Below, piece by piece: positions 14,779 through 24,448 of a DNA stretch of 47,519 nt; the first letter of the stretch is position 1, and every line of letters begins with the position of its first letter. A model generated the notes under the pieces. That model did no database searches, was not told the DNA's origin, and saw nothing but the letters and a program-made list of their open reading frames with translations. The stretch is from Beijerinckiaceae bacterium (GTDB taxonomy: Bacteria > Pseudomonadota > Alphaproteobacteria > Rhizobiales > Beijerinckiaceae), in NCBI GenBank assembly GCA_025458025.1, contig JALOTF010000009.1:1-47519 (forward strand). The letters are read 5' to 3'. Both the position numbers and the translations under genes were made by a program.

Positions 14779-15696
14779 ATGGTATCCTCCCAACCCATCC
14801 CCGCCACCCGCGCGCGCTCGCGAATGCAGCGGTTTTTCGCCTCGGAATTCTTCCACAACTACAAGCGCAACCTCTCGGCGGTGCTCGGCAGCCTCATCGT
14901 GCTCGGCTTTCTGGTGATGGTCACGATCGGGCCGCTCATCGTGAGCCAGAACCCCTACGATGTCTCGCAGCTTGACCTGATGGCGGCCTTCAAACCGCCG
15001 GCATGGCTCGCGGGAGGCTCGTCGGAATACTGGCTCGGCACCGATGGACAGGGCCGCGATGTGCTCGCGAGCATTGTCTATGGCAGCCGCATCTCGCTGA
15101 TTATCGGCCTTGTCGCGATGGGCGGCGCCTGCCTTCTGGGCACAACCCTCGGGCTGATCGCCGGCTTCTATGGCGGGCGGCTCGATGCGGTGATCATGCG
15201 CATCGCCGATATTCAGCTTTCCTTCCCCTCGGTGCTGACCGCGCTGTTCCTGATGTCTGCCTTCGGCACGGGCCTCGACAAGGTGTTGATCGCGCTGATC
15301 TCCGTCGGCTGGGTGGTCTATGCGCGCACGGTGCGCGGCTCCACTCTTCGCGAGACGCAGAAGGAATATGTGCAGGCCGCGCGCGTTTCCGGTCTTCCCA
15401 ACCGCAAGATCATTCTGCGGCATGTGCTGCCGAACGTGCTGACCCCACTGATCGTGGTCGCGACCATTCAGGTCGGCACCTTCGTGCTCATCGAAGCCTC
15501 GCTCTCGTTCCTCGGCGTGGGCGTGCCGGTGACGCAGCCCTCGCTGGGACTCCTCATCAAGAATGGCTTTGATGTGCTGTTCTCGGGCCTGTGGTGGGTG
15601 TCGATCTTCCCCGGCCTTTTCATCATGCTTCTCGTGTTCGGCATCAATCTTCTCGGGGATTTCCTCCGGGATGAGCTGAATCCGCGCCTGAAATGA
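14779..15696 (+). CDS. ABC transporter permease, DppC type
   Basis: 305 aa with a long cytoplasmic N-terminus, then TM1 (LSAVLGSLIVLGFLVMVTIG), the conserved YWLGTDGQGRDVLASIVYG and five further helices. The EAA loop is ETQKEYVQAARVSGLP. The ATG at 14779 has GTGAGG 7 bp upstream and begins 8 bp after the DppB stop; an in-frame GTG overlapping that stop is an alternative. It forms the transmembrane pore with the DppB-type subunit. Confidence 0.9.
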   Translation: MVSSQPIPATRARSRMQRFFASEFFHNYKRNLSAVLGSLIVLGFLVMVTIGPLIVSQNPYDVSQLDLMAAFKPPAWLAGGSSEYWLGTDGQGRDVLASIVYGSRISLIIGLVAMGGACLLGTTLGLIAGFYGGRLDAVIMRIADIQLSFPSVLTALFLMSAFGTGLDKVLIALISVGWVVYARTVRGSTLRETQKEYVQAARVSGLPNRKIILRHVLPNVLTPLIVVATIQVGTFVLIEASLSFLGVGVPVTQPSLGLLIKNGFDVLFSGLWWVSIFPGLFIMLLVFGINLLGDFLRDELNPRLK

Positions 15697-15713
15697 CAGG
15701 AGCGCGGCCCGCC

Positions 15714-16744
15714 ATGAGCAACAACGAACAACATTCGAAGCCCCTTCTCCGTGTGCAGGAGCTTCGCACCTGGTTCTACACCTTCGGCGGTCTCGTGAAG
15801 GCGGTGGATGGTGTGAGCTTCGATCTCGCGCCCGGCGAGATCATGGGCCTCGTGGGTGAATCCGGCGGAGGAAAGTCGATGATCGGCTTCTCGATCATGG
15901 GCCTGATCGACCCGCCGGGACGCATCGAGGGCGGGCGGATCGAGTTCAACGGCAAGAATATCGCGGGACTTTCCGAAGACGAGATGCGCGTTATTCGCGG
16001 CAAGGAGATCGCCATGATCTTCCAGGACCCGATGACCGCGCTGAACCCGCTCTACACCATCGGCAACCAGATCGAGGAGACGTTGGCGCTGCACACCGCG
16101 CTTTCCGCCCGCGAGCGGCGCGCCAAGGCCATCGAGATGCTGCACAAGGTGGGCATTCCGCAGCCGGAGCAGCGGCTGAGCCATTATCCGCATCAGTTTT
16201 CTGGCGGCATGCGCCAGCGCGTGGTGATCGCCATCGCGATGATCGCGAAGCCGCGCCTGCTGATCGCGGATGAGCCCACCACCGCGCTCGACGTGACCAT
16301 TCAGGCGCAGTTGCTGCGCCTCATGCGCCAGCAGGTCGTGGAAAACGGCACCTCCATGATCCTGATCACGCATGATCTCGCGGCGGTGTCGCAGATGGCT
16401 GATACCATCGTCGTGCTCTATTGCGGGCGGATTGTCGAGAAAGGCCCGGCGGAAGACATCATCGCCCGGCCGCGTCATCCCTATACACGCGGGCTGATCG
16501 ACTCGATCCCGCATGAAACCGCCGAGAATGACGGTCCGAAGCAGCGGCTGAGCCAGATTCCCGGCAATGTGCCGGATATCCGCAAGCTTCCCCCCGGCTG
16601 CGCCTTCGCGCCGCGCTGCTCCCGCGCGAGCGAACGCTGCCGCATGCAGGACCCTGTGCTGATGGAACACAATGCAATTGCGATGGGCTCGGGCAAGCTC
16701 CGCCCGCATGCCGTCGCGTGCCATCACCCGTTGGCGGTGTCGCC

Positions 16745-16748
<4 letters not shown>
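15714..16748 (+). CDS. ABC transporter ATP-binding protein, DppD type
   Basis: 344 aa. Walker A is GESGGGKS (about 44-51), signature FSGGMRQR, Walker B LLIADEP and H-loop ITHD. The C-terminal oligopeptide-transporter extension carries the Cys cluster of this family (CAFAPRC, ERCRM, VACHH), often linked to an iron-sulfur cluster. The start is either the ATG at 15714, with AGGAGCG upstream, or the ATG at 15693 overlapping the DppC stop; I prefer 15714. It overlaps the next ATPase gene by ATGA. Confidence 0.9.
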
Positions 16749-17794
<1,046 letters not shown>

Positions 17795-17824
17795 TCGCCC
17801 GCGCCACGCCAGAAGGAAGCCAAG

Positions 17825-19279
17825 ATGGCAAAGCCCGTGACCATCGCCCAAGCGCGCGTTGTTCTCGATGATCCGCATGCCTGCACCGATTCCGGTGATG
17901 TGCTCACGGTGTTCGGCGCGCTGTTCGACACGCTCGTGAAGCGTGACGAGCATGGGCGATATGGGCCGTCGCTGGCGACGGGCTGGACCATCTCGCCGGA
18001 TGCCCGCACTTTCACCTTCCGGCTGCGCGAAGGCGTGCGCTTCCACAATGGCGATGCCTTCGATTCCGCGGCTGTGAAATATAGCATCGAACGCATGGCG
18101 CGGCCTGATATGGGCGCGACGCTCGGCGCGCCGGGCGTCTACGCGCAATATCTCGCGGGGCTGACCGTGACCTGCGATGGCCCGCATGCCGTGACCGTGA
18201 CGCTGGCCCAGCCGATGGCAGACCTCTTCGATGTACTGGTCGCCGGGAACATCGTGTCGCCCCGCGCGATTCAAGCAGCCGGAGATGATCTCGCGGCGCG
18301 CGCCATCGGCACCGGCCCCTATCGGCTGGAAGGCTTCGTGCCTAATGAGGAAATCCGCCTCATGGCTGTGCCGGGCCATTTCGATGGTCCCGTTGCAAAT
18401 GCTGCCCTGCGCTATGTTCGCGGCGCAACGCCGGCAGAGCGGCTGGCGTTCGCGCAGAAGGGCAACGCCGATATCGCCAACGGCTTGGAAACGGGGGAGC
18501 AGCAGGCGCTTTCGGGCGATGCGCGCTTCAGCACGGTCGATTATCTCGCGCCGACCGCCATCATCTTCATGTTCAACGCGTCGCAAGGGCCGGGTTCGGA
18601 CCCTCGCGTGCGGCGCGCTCTCAATCTCGGCATCGATCGCGAAGCTCTGGTGCGTGACGTTCTGCATGGCGCGGGCCAGCCGCTCCACGGCTTCGTGAGC
18701 CCCATCCATTACGGTGCGGATCGCAATTCCCCCGGCTTCGCGCAGGACAAGGCTGAGGCGCGCCGCCTGCTCGCGGAAGCGGGGCATGCGAATGGCGTGA
18801 CCTTCAATGTCTATTGCCCCACGCGCCTGCCCGACGAAGCGCAGGCACTGGTGAAGGCGGTGGAAGGCCAGCTCGCCGATCTCGGCGTGCGCTTCAATGT
18901 GCATCTAGAGGCGGATCGCACGCATTACGCCAATCAGGTGCGGCTGAAGCAGATCCACGATCTCTGCGTGTTCGATTCGAGCCCCATGAGCACTTTCCGC
19001 GTGTTGCACGAGAAGGTGGATTCACGCGTACGTGGCTCATGGTGGGAGGGTTATGCCAACCCCGCCGTCGAGGCGCTGATCGACCGCGCCCGCCGCATGG
19101 TGGACGATGACGCGCGCGGAAGCCTGTTTCAGGAATGTTATCGCCTGCTGCAGGCCGATCCGCCCTGGCTCTACCTCTACAACCATCGCCGGGGCATCGC
19201 TGTCAGGGGCGCGCATCCGCGTTGGGCGATGCGGCGCGATGGCATTCTCGATGTGCGCTGCCTTCCGGCGCTGGCTTAG
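17825..19279 (+). CDS. Substrate-binding-like protein (family 5) without a signal peptide
   Basis: 484 aa SBP_bac_5 fold: GWTISPDARTFTFRLREGV (about 55-73), RAIGTGPYRLEGF (about 158-170), PRVRRALNLGIDREALV (about 258-274) and PPWLYLYNHRRG near the end. The ATG at 17825 has AGAAGGAAG just upstream. An in-frame stop at 17792 rules out an upstream start, and residues 1-20 are polar (MAKPVTIAQARVVLDD), so no Sec or Tat signal exists. The domain begins where mature binding proteins begin, as if the leader had been lost. It is the last gene of the ABC operon, and its stop overlaps the convergent DapA-like stop (TTAG). It may act in the cytoplasm as a ligand sensor or carrier, or be non-functional. 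The start is firm; the role is unknown. Confidence 0.85.
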   Translation: MAKPVTIAQARVVLDDPHACTDSGDVLTVFGALFDTLVKRDEHGRYGPSLATGWTISPDARTFTFRLREGVRFHNGDAFDSAAVKYSIERMARPDMGATLGAPGVYAQYLAGLTVTCDGPHAVTVTLAQPMADLFDVLVAGNIVSPRAIQAAGDDLAARAIGTGPYRLEGFVPNEEIRLMAVPGHFDGPVANAALRYVRGATPAERLAFAQKGNADIANGLETGEQQALSGDARFSTVDYLAPTAIIFMFNASQGPGSDPRVRRALNLGIDREALVRDVLHGAGQPLHGFVSPIHYGADRNSPGFAQDKAEARRLLAEAGHANGVTFNVYCPTRLPDEAQALVKAVEGQLADLGVRFNVHLEADRTHYANQVRLKQIHDLCVFDSSPMSTFRVLHEKVDSRVRGSWWEGYANPAVEALIDRARRMVDDDARGSLFQECYRLLQADPPWLYLYNHRRGIAVRGAHPRWAMRRDGILDVRCLPALA

Positions 19280-20205
19280 CCCAGCGCCCGCAAGCGCGCC
19301 TCCTGCCGGGCGATGAGGCGCTCGGTTTCCGCGATATCCTGCGGCGAGAGGCGCCCCGCCGGTTTGCGCAGAGCCGCTGATGCGATTACGCCACGCTTCG
19401 CCAGCGTGTATTTGCGGATGAGAAGCCCGAGATTCGGCTGCAATTCGTAGCGCACCAGCGGCAGATAGGCGTCGAACAGATCCTGCGCACGAGTGGTGTC
19501 GCCGCGCTGATCCGCGCGCCAGACATCGACCATCATCTCGGGATAGGCGAAACCGGTCATCGCGCCATCGGCCCCGCGCTGCAATTCCTCGGTGAGGAAG
19601 ATGCCGCCATTGCCGCAGAGAATGGAGATGCGACGCGTCTCGCCCTTCTTGCTGGCCGTGCGGAGGGCGGTGATCTTGTTCAGACCCGGCCAATCCTCAT
19701 GCTTCAGCATCACGCAGGTCGGGCACGCCTTGATGATACGGTTGATGACACCAACCGAGATCTGCACGCTGGTCGCCTGCGGAAAATCCTGCAACACGAA
19801 CGGCGTGGGGCCGATCATCTCCGCCGCCGTTTCGTAATAGGAGAAGATCTGGTCATCCGTCCGCAGATGGGACGGCGGCGCGATCATCACGCCCGCAGCG
19901 CCGGCATCCATCACCTGATCGGTCAGCTCCTTCATTGGCGCGAAACCGGGTGCCGAGACACCGACCACCACCGGCACGCGGCCCGCGACGCGCGCGAGCA
20001 CGCGCCGCACCACGATGGCCGATTCCTCCGCCGTGAGCTTGGGCGCTTCGCCCATCATGCCGAGCAGGGTCAGCCCTGTTGCGCCCTTCTCGAGGTAGAA
20101 ATCGACCATCCGGTCCGCACTTTCGAGATCAAGCGCGCCTGTCTCCGTGAAGGGCGTGACCGCGATCACGAAGACGCCGGTCGCGGTTTCATTCAGCAGG
20201 GACAT
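19276..20205 (-). CDS. DapA/NAL-family lyase or aldolase
   Basis: 309 aa TIM-barrel of the dihydrodipicolinate synthase / N-acetylneuraminate lyase family. The Schiff-base lysine is Lys168 in VMLKHED. The usual GTTGE is GMMGE (49-53). The usual YN-x-P segment carrying the catalytic Tyr is QDFP (139-142), so that Tyr is absent and the enzyme is unlikely to be a true DapA. Such relatives cleave or form 2-oxo acids in catabolic pathways. The ATG at 20205 has AGGAAAT upstream. It lies 53 bp after the hydantoinase-type gene in the same direction and is probably co-transcribed, suggesting action on the ring-opened product or its derivative. Confidence 0.85.
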   Translation of the reverse strand: MSLLNETATGVFVIAVTPFTETGALDLESADRMVDFYLEKGATGLTLLGMMGEAPKLTAEESAIVVRRVLARVAGRVPVVVGVSAPGFAPMKELTDQVMDAGAAGVMIAPPSHLRTDDQIFSYYETAAEMIGPTPFVLQDFPQATSVQISVGVINRIIKACPTCVMLKHEDWPGLNKITALRTASKKGETRRISILCGNGGIFLTEELQRGADGAMTGFAYPEMMVDVWRADQRGDTTRAQDLFDAYLPLVRYELQPNLGLLIRKYTLAKRGVIASAALRKPAGRLSPQDIAETERLIARQEARLRALG

Positions 20206-20258
20206 GGACAGATTTCCTATGGCGGGCGAGACGAGAGGCGATGCAAGCCATTGGTGCG

Positions 20259-21737
20259 TCAGAGAAGCTTCGCGCCGAAATTGCGGGCCGGGTCGAATTC
20301 CGGGGAAAGACGCCCGGTGGGCTGCGTTGCTGGCCCCGCCTCCCGCAGCATCAGCCGGCCTTGTCCCGGCTTTGCGTGAAGCTGGCCCTGATCGATGAGC
20401 ACAGCGCCGCGTTGGAGAACAGTTTCCGGCCAGCCCATGATGTGCCGACCCCTGAACGGATTGTAGCCGGTGTTGTCGTGCAATTCGTCGGTCAGCGTGG
20501 TCTGGCGGGCGGGATTCCAGATCGCTATATCGGCATCCGCGCCGATGGCGAGCACGCCCTTTTTCGGCAGATCATAGAGGCGTGCGGGCGCGGCTGCGGT
20601 CCATTCCACGAATTTCATCAGGTTTTCGTCACGCTTTCCCGCCGGCGCGCGGCTCACCAGCGCATCGAAAACCAGCGGCAGGCGCATTTCGAGGCCGGGC
20701 ATGCCGTTGGCGATCTGCTTGAAACCGGGCGCAGGCCCGGCGCTGAACTTGCCGGTTTCATCCATGCGATAGGGCGCGTGATCAGACGAGATCACCTGCA
20801 AATCCCCCAGTTCCAGCGCCTGCCAGAGAGCTGATTGATCGGGCGCCGTGCGTTGGGGCGGCGAGCAGATCATCCGCGCGCCTTCGAGGCCGGGAAGATC
20901 GAGATCGTCCATCGTCTGAAACAGGTAATGCGGGCAGGTCTCAGCGAAGATCTTTACGCCGCGCCCGCGCGCCTGCCGGATGATATCCGCGCCTTCGGCA
21001 GTGGAAACGTGGAAGATCATCACCGGCTGGTCGATGAATTCGGCAAACGCGATGACGCGAGAGATCGCCTCGATCTCTGCTGTGCGCGGATGGCTCACTG
21101 CATGATATTTCGGCGCGATATAGCCGCGCGCAACAAGCCTCTCGCCCATCCATTTGAGGAGGCCGTGGTTCTCAGCATGCACGCAAACCAGCGCGCCGTT
21201 CTGTCGCGAAACGAGCAGGATATCGAGCAGCTGCTCGTCCTGCACCTGCACGCGATCATAGGTCATGAAAACCTTCACCGAGCGATGCCCCGCGCGGATC
21301 AACGCCGGAAGATCCTGCTCGATGGTCTGGCGATCGGGGTTCGCGACCATCAGGTGGAACGCGTGGTCGATCACCGCGCCCTTTGCAGCGAGCGCGGCGT
21401 AATCCTTCACCACGGTGGCGAGGTTCATCTCGCGGTGCTGGGCGGCGAAGGAAATCACGCTCGTCGTGCCCCCGAAGGCGGCGGAGCGCGTAGCGGTTTC
21501 AAACGTGTCGGCATTCATGATGCCGCCGCCCGAGAGCTGCTCGATATGGCAATGCGGATCGACCCCGCCCGGCAGCACATAACGGCCCGAGGCGTCGATC
21601 TCGCGCCGGCCTGCGCCCAGCTTCTGCCCGATGGCGACGATCGCTTCGCCGGCGACCGCGAGATCGGCCTCCATCACGCCAGCGGATGTCACAACGGTTC
21701 CGCCCCGGATGACGAGATCGAATTCCCCGCTGGCCAT
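20259..21737 (-). CDS. Dihydropyrimidinase / D-hydantoinase family amidohydrolase
   Basis: 492 aa cyclic amidohydrolase with a two-metal TIM-barrel. Metal ligands: HxH in VDPHCHIE (His62/His64), the carbamylated Lys in SVKVFMTYD (Lys155), His in VHAEN and HVSTAEG, and the catalytic Asp in SSDHAPY. These match the hydantoinase/dihydropyrimidinase set. Known reaction: hydrolysis of cyclic ureides such as dihydrouracil or 5-substituted hydantoins to N-carbamoyl acids. The ATG at 21737 has AGGGAGAGG upstream; the frame is open further but without that site. It is divergent from the GntR regulator and followed by the DapA-like gene. No N-carbamoylase is nearby, so the substrate may be a different ring amide. 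Confidence 0.9.
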   Translation of the reverse strand: MASGEFDLVIRGGTVVTSAGVMEADLAVAGEAIVAIGQKLGAGRREIDASGRYVLPGGVDPHCHIEQLSGGGIMNADTFETATRSAAFGGTTSVISFAAQHREMNLATVVKDYAALAAKGAVIDHAFHLMVANPDRQTIEQDLPALIRAGHRSVKVFMTYDRVQVQDEQLLDILLVSRQNGALVCVHAENHGLLKWMGERLVARGYIAPKYHAVSHPRTAEIEAISRVIAFAEFIDQPVMIFHVSTAEGADIIRQARGRGVKIFAETCPHYLFQTMDDLDLPGLEGARMICSPPQRTAPDQSALWQALELGDLQVISSDHAPYRMDETGKFSAGPAPGFKQIANGMPGLEMRLPLVFDALVSRAPAGKRDENLMKFVEWTAAAPARLYDLPKKGVLAIGADADIAIWNPARQTTLTDELHDNTGYNPFRGRHIMGWPETVLQRGAVLIDQGQLHAKPGQGRLMLREAGPATQPTGRLSPEFDPARNFGAKLL

Positions 21738-22123
21738 GATGCCTCTCCCTGAAGTCCGGCGCGTCAGCCCAACCATCTTGGATGGTGAGCCAGGCCCGGA
21801 TGATACGATTCCTGTGGCCGGAGGCAGGCTGTTCTGCTGAAGCCAACGGCTGAAAGGCAGGTTGCCAGAACGGTAGAATGACGGCAACATACGATTAGTA
21901 TACAATGTGTCTATTCCTCGCAGACAGCATTCTTTCGTCAGCCTCCCGCAGGTGATCGGCATCGCCGCCCCTGCATCCTGTGGGGGCCTTGCGACAGCTT
22001 TTGCGGGACGTGAGCGTTGTCAGACCATGCCTGTCGGGCCTAATGCAGCCCGACCAAGTCCAAACGTGCCGGCACAGGTGCGATGCAGGGAAGAACGTCG
22101 TGAATTCCACACCGAGAGCCCAG
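21738..22123. promoter_or_regulatory. Divergent control region, hydantoinase / GntR
   Basis: 386 bp between divergent starts. No gene is convincing here. The AT-richest part (21880-21920) holds the operator-like site 21888-21907, well placed to control the leftward hydantoinase operon and the rightward regulator. The long leader in front of the regulator (21920-22100) shows nothing I recognise. Confidence 0.5.
21888..21907. promoter_or_regulatory. GntR/FCD operator candidate
   Basis: CATACGATTAGTATACAATG contains a GTATAC core inside an imperfect palindrome (TAGTATACAA). GntR/FCD regulators commonly bind short palindromes of the TTGTATACAA type. It lies in the only AT-rich segment between the hydantoinase gene and the FCD regulator gene. 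A related motif occurs at 11573-11588. Confidence 0.42.
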
Positions 22124-22807
22124 ATGTCCGATCGTTCCTCAACGGCAGCACCCGGCGAGGCCGAGCGCCCGGCGGGTGCAACGATTGGCGAGACGACCTA
22201 CCTGCGTCTGCGCGACATGATCCTCACCGATGCGCTCTCGGCGGGAGATGCCCTGCAGGAGAAGAAGCTCGCGGATATGCTCGGTGTCTCGCGCACGCCG
22301 ATCCGTGAGGCGATCACGCGGCTGACGACGGAGGGGCTCGTCGAGCGGACGACTGGCCTCACGCCGGTGGTGCGGCGCCTATCGGCGAATGAGTTCATCG
22401 AAATCCTGCATGTGCGCCGCCTGCTGGAGGTGGAAGCGGCGGGGCGCGCGGCTGAAACGGGCGGTTCGGATGCGCTGCGGGCCATCATGGCGACGATCCG
22501 GCGCTACCGCGATGGCGAAATCCCCAACCCGGTCGAACATGTAGCGGTCGATGATGCCCTGCATTCGACAGTCGCCAACCTTGCTGGATCGCGCGTGCTG
22601 GCGGAACTGATCCGCGACCTGCGCCAGAAGACGAAGATTTTCGACATGGGCCAGTTGCCGGAGCGGTTTGAGCCCGGTGTCCTCGAACATCTTGAGATCA
22701 TCGACGCCATTCTCGCGCGCGATGTGACGCGGGCGCAGGATGCGATGCGGACGCATATCGACAATGTGCGCTCCAGCGTCATTGATCGTCTGCGCCGGCT
22801 GTTCTGA
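22124..22807 (+). CDS. GntR-family (FCD) transcriptional regulator
   Basis: 227 aa. The winged helix is about 20-90 (TYLRLRDMILTDALSAGD, VSRTPIREAITRL, EGLVERT), and the C-terminal FCD ligand domain about 95-220. Metal or ligand residues of the FCD fold are visible in DDALHSTVAN, EHLEIIDAI and MRTHIDNV. FCD regulators sense carboxylates or related metabolites and usually repress adjacent catabolic genes. The start is ambiguous: the ATG at 22124 or an in-frame GTG at 22100 with GGGAA upstream. It is divergent from the hydantoinase operon and 3 bp upstream of the flavin-reductase-like gene. Likely target: the operator-like site at 21888-21907. Confidence 0.88.
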   Translation: MSDRSSTAAPGEAERPAGATIGETTYLRLRDMILTDALSAGDALQEKKLADMLGVSRTPIREAITRLTTEGLVERTTGLTPVVRRLSANEFIEILHVRRLLEVEAAGRAAETGGSDALRAIMATIRRYRDGEIPNPVEHVAVDDALHSTVANLAGSRVLAELIRDLRQKTKIFDMGQLPERFEPGVLEHLEIIDAILARDVTRAQDAMRTHIDNVRSSVIDRLRRLF

Positions 22808-22810
22808 CCG

Positions 22811-23485
22811 ATGTCGGACCGGACAGACGCTCCCACCGGCGGGCTCGATTTCGATTTCTCGCGCCTCGACAAGGCCGCGCGCTACAAGCTGCTGAGCGGC
22901 GTGGTTGTGCCTCGCCCCATCGCATTCGTGACCACGATGGACGAAAACGGCGTGGTGAACGCTGCGCCCTACAGCTTCTTCAACGTGTTTTCCGATGATC
23001 CGCCGCTCATCGTGCTCGGCCTCCAGCACAAGCCGGATCGCACGCCGAAGGACACGACACGCAATATCGGGCGCATGGGCGAGTTCGTCGTCAACATGGT
23101 GGATGAGCCGCTGACGCAGGCCATGAACGATTCCGCGGCGGATTTTCCGGCTGGCACCAGCGAGGCCGAGCTGTTGGGCCTCGCGCTGGCCCCCTCGACC
23201 ACGATCCGCGTGCCCCGCCTCGCGGCGGCCCCTTTCGCGCTCGAATGCCGGACGATGCAGGCCCTCACCTTCGGAACGCATCGCACATTGCTGATCGGCG
23301 AGGTCACGGGGCTGCATGCACGCACCGGCCTGCTCGATCCCGAAACGTTGCGCGTGGATTTCAGCGTCTACCAGCCCGTTGGGCGGCTCTTTGGCGAGCT
23401 TTACACACGCCAGACCGATACCTTCGCCATCAGGCGCCGCACGGTGGATGAGGTTCTCGCCGCCCGTGCCCAGCGCGAGGATTAG
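22811..23485 (+). CDS. Flavin reductase-like (FMN-binding split barrel) protein
   Basis: 224 aa. The conserved FMN-binding start is seen in SGVVVPRPIAFVTT (about 29-42) and NAAPYSFFNVFSDDPPLIV (about 50-68), followed by the TRNI...EFVVNMV segment near 90-105. Members are FMN reductases that feed monooxygenases, or flavin-binding proteins of unknown role. Its ATG lies 3 bp after the gntR stop, so it is translationally coupled to the regulator. No partner monooxygenase lies in the window. It converges with the racemase gene with only 3 bp between stops. Family is secure, partner unknown. Confidence 0.86.
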   Translation: MSDRTDAPTGGLDFDFSRLDKAARYKLLSGVVVPRPIAFVTTMDENGVVNAAPYSFFNVFSDDPPLIVLGLQHKPDRTPKDTTRNIGRMGEFVVNMVDEPLTQAMNDSAADFPAGTSEAELLGLALAPSTTIRVPRLAAAPFALECRTMQALTFGTHRTLLIGEVTGLHARTGLLDPETLRVDFSVYQPVGRLFGELYTRQTDTFAIRRRTVDEVLAARAQRED

Positions 23486-23488
23486 GCC

Positions 23489-24139
23489 TTACCGGAAGGC
23501 AACCGCGCCCAAAGCCATGGTCACCGCCGCCTGGACGGGATCAATCACCGGAATGCCCAGAGCAACTTCGAGGTTCCGGCGATGCCGGGCCATGCCCGCG
23601 CAGCCCATGACAATGGAATCCGCGCCATCGAGATCGCGCAATTCCGTGCCGATCGCGATCATCCGGGCCAGCGTGCCCTCGCCGGATGCGGTTTCCGCCA
23701 CCGACATTTCCAGCGGTCGCTCGTTCGCGAGGCGATCGAGAATGCCCATCTGCCGCATGTAGCGGATGTGGCGGGGAATAGAGCGCCGCGCGATGGCAAT
23801 CACGCCAAAGCGCTGGCCGCGCGCCATGGCCGTCAGCAGGCCGCACTCGGCGATACCGAAAACCGGCTTCGACGTCGCCTCCCGGCAGACGAACAGGCCG
23901 GGATCGGAATAGCAGGCAATCACATAGGCATCTGCATCCGGGCGGCTCGCGACATGCTTCGCCAACGGAATGGCCACGCCATCGACATGCGCCTGCGTTT
24001 CGATTCCGAAAGGCCCCTCGGCGAGGCTCTCGCAGATGATCGACGGGGCACCGGGGCGGCGCAGCGGTTCAAGCGCCTCGTCGAAACCCTGTGTCACGGC
24101 CGGATTCGAGTTGGGGTTGATCACGAGAATGCTGGGCAT
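23489..24139 (-). CDS. Asp/Glu/hydantoin racemase family protein
   Basis: 216 aa, typical for hydantoin or allantoin racemases and related isomerases. The N-terminal signature is INPNSNPAVTQ (7-17). The two catalytic cysteines are Cys76 (VIACYSDPG) and Cys180 (IVMGCAGMA), the two-base pair of this superfamily. Known reactions: racemisation of 5-substituted hydantoins, aspartate or glutamate, or maleate isomerisation. Next to a hydantoinase-type enzyme, hydantoin racemisation is the best guess. The ATG at 24139 has AGAG upstream. It is the only leftward gene between the second ABC operon and the regulator pair, about 310 bp downstream of the ABC genes. Confidence 0.85.
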   Translation of the reverse strand: MPSILVINPNSNPAVTQGFDEALEPLRRPGAPSIICESLAEGPFGIETQAHVDGVAIPLAKHVASRPDADAYVIACYSDPGLFVCREATSKPVFGIAECGLLTAMARGQRFGVIAIARRSIPRHIRYMRQMGILDRLANERPLEMSVAETASGEGTLARMIAIGTELRDLDGADSIVMGCAGMARHRRNLEVALGIPVIDPVQAAVTMALGAVAFR

Positions 24140-24448
24140 TGGAACTCTATTGCAAAAGAGCAGGATGGTGATGGCTGGCCGCTGGTTGTTCGGGGCCGCA
24201 CGTTTCAGGTTGCCTCGCCGCGCACGCCTCCGCAAGAGCCTGCAACCGGTTCTGTCAGACAAACCAAAAAGTCTCGAAATGGCGCCTGATCCGGCTCTGA
24301 TCCTCGAACCGCGAGATGGTCAGGCTGGCCCGGTGCGCGATAGTCTCTCGCGATTACATCGGATTGTGCACGACCCTCGTTCCGGCACGCGCACCATCGA
24401 GGCGAGTGACGCTATGCCACTCCCGGTAACGGTGCCGTTGCCAGACCA
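24140..24448. other. 309-bp region between ABC operon and racemase
   Basis: No gene is visible. It contains a hairpin, GGTAACGG (24425-24432) with CCGTTGCC (24435-24442, one G-T pair), 7 bp past the end of the ABC ATPase gene; it has no T-tract and is at most a weak terminator for the leftward ABC operon. The rest should contain the racemase promoter, which I could not identify. Confidence 0.4.
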
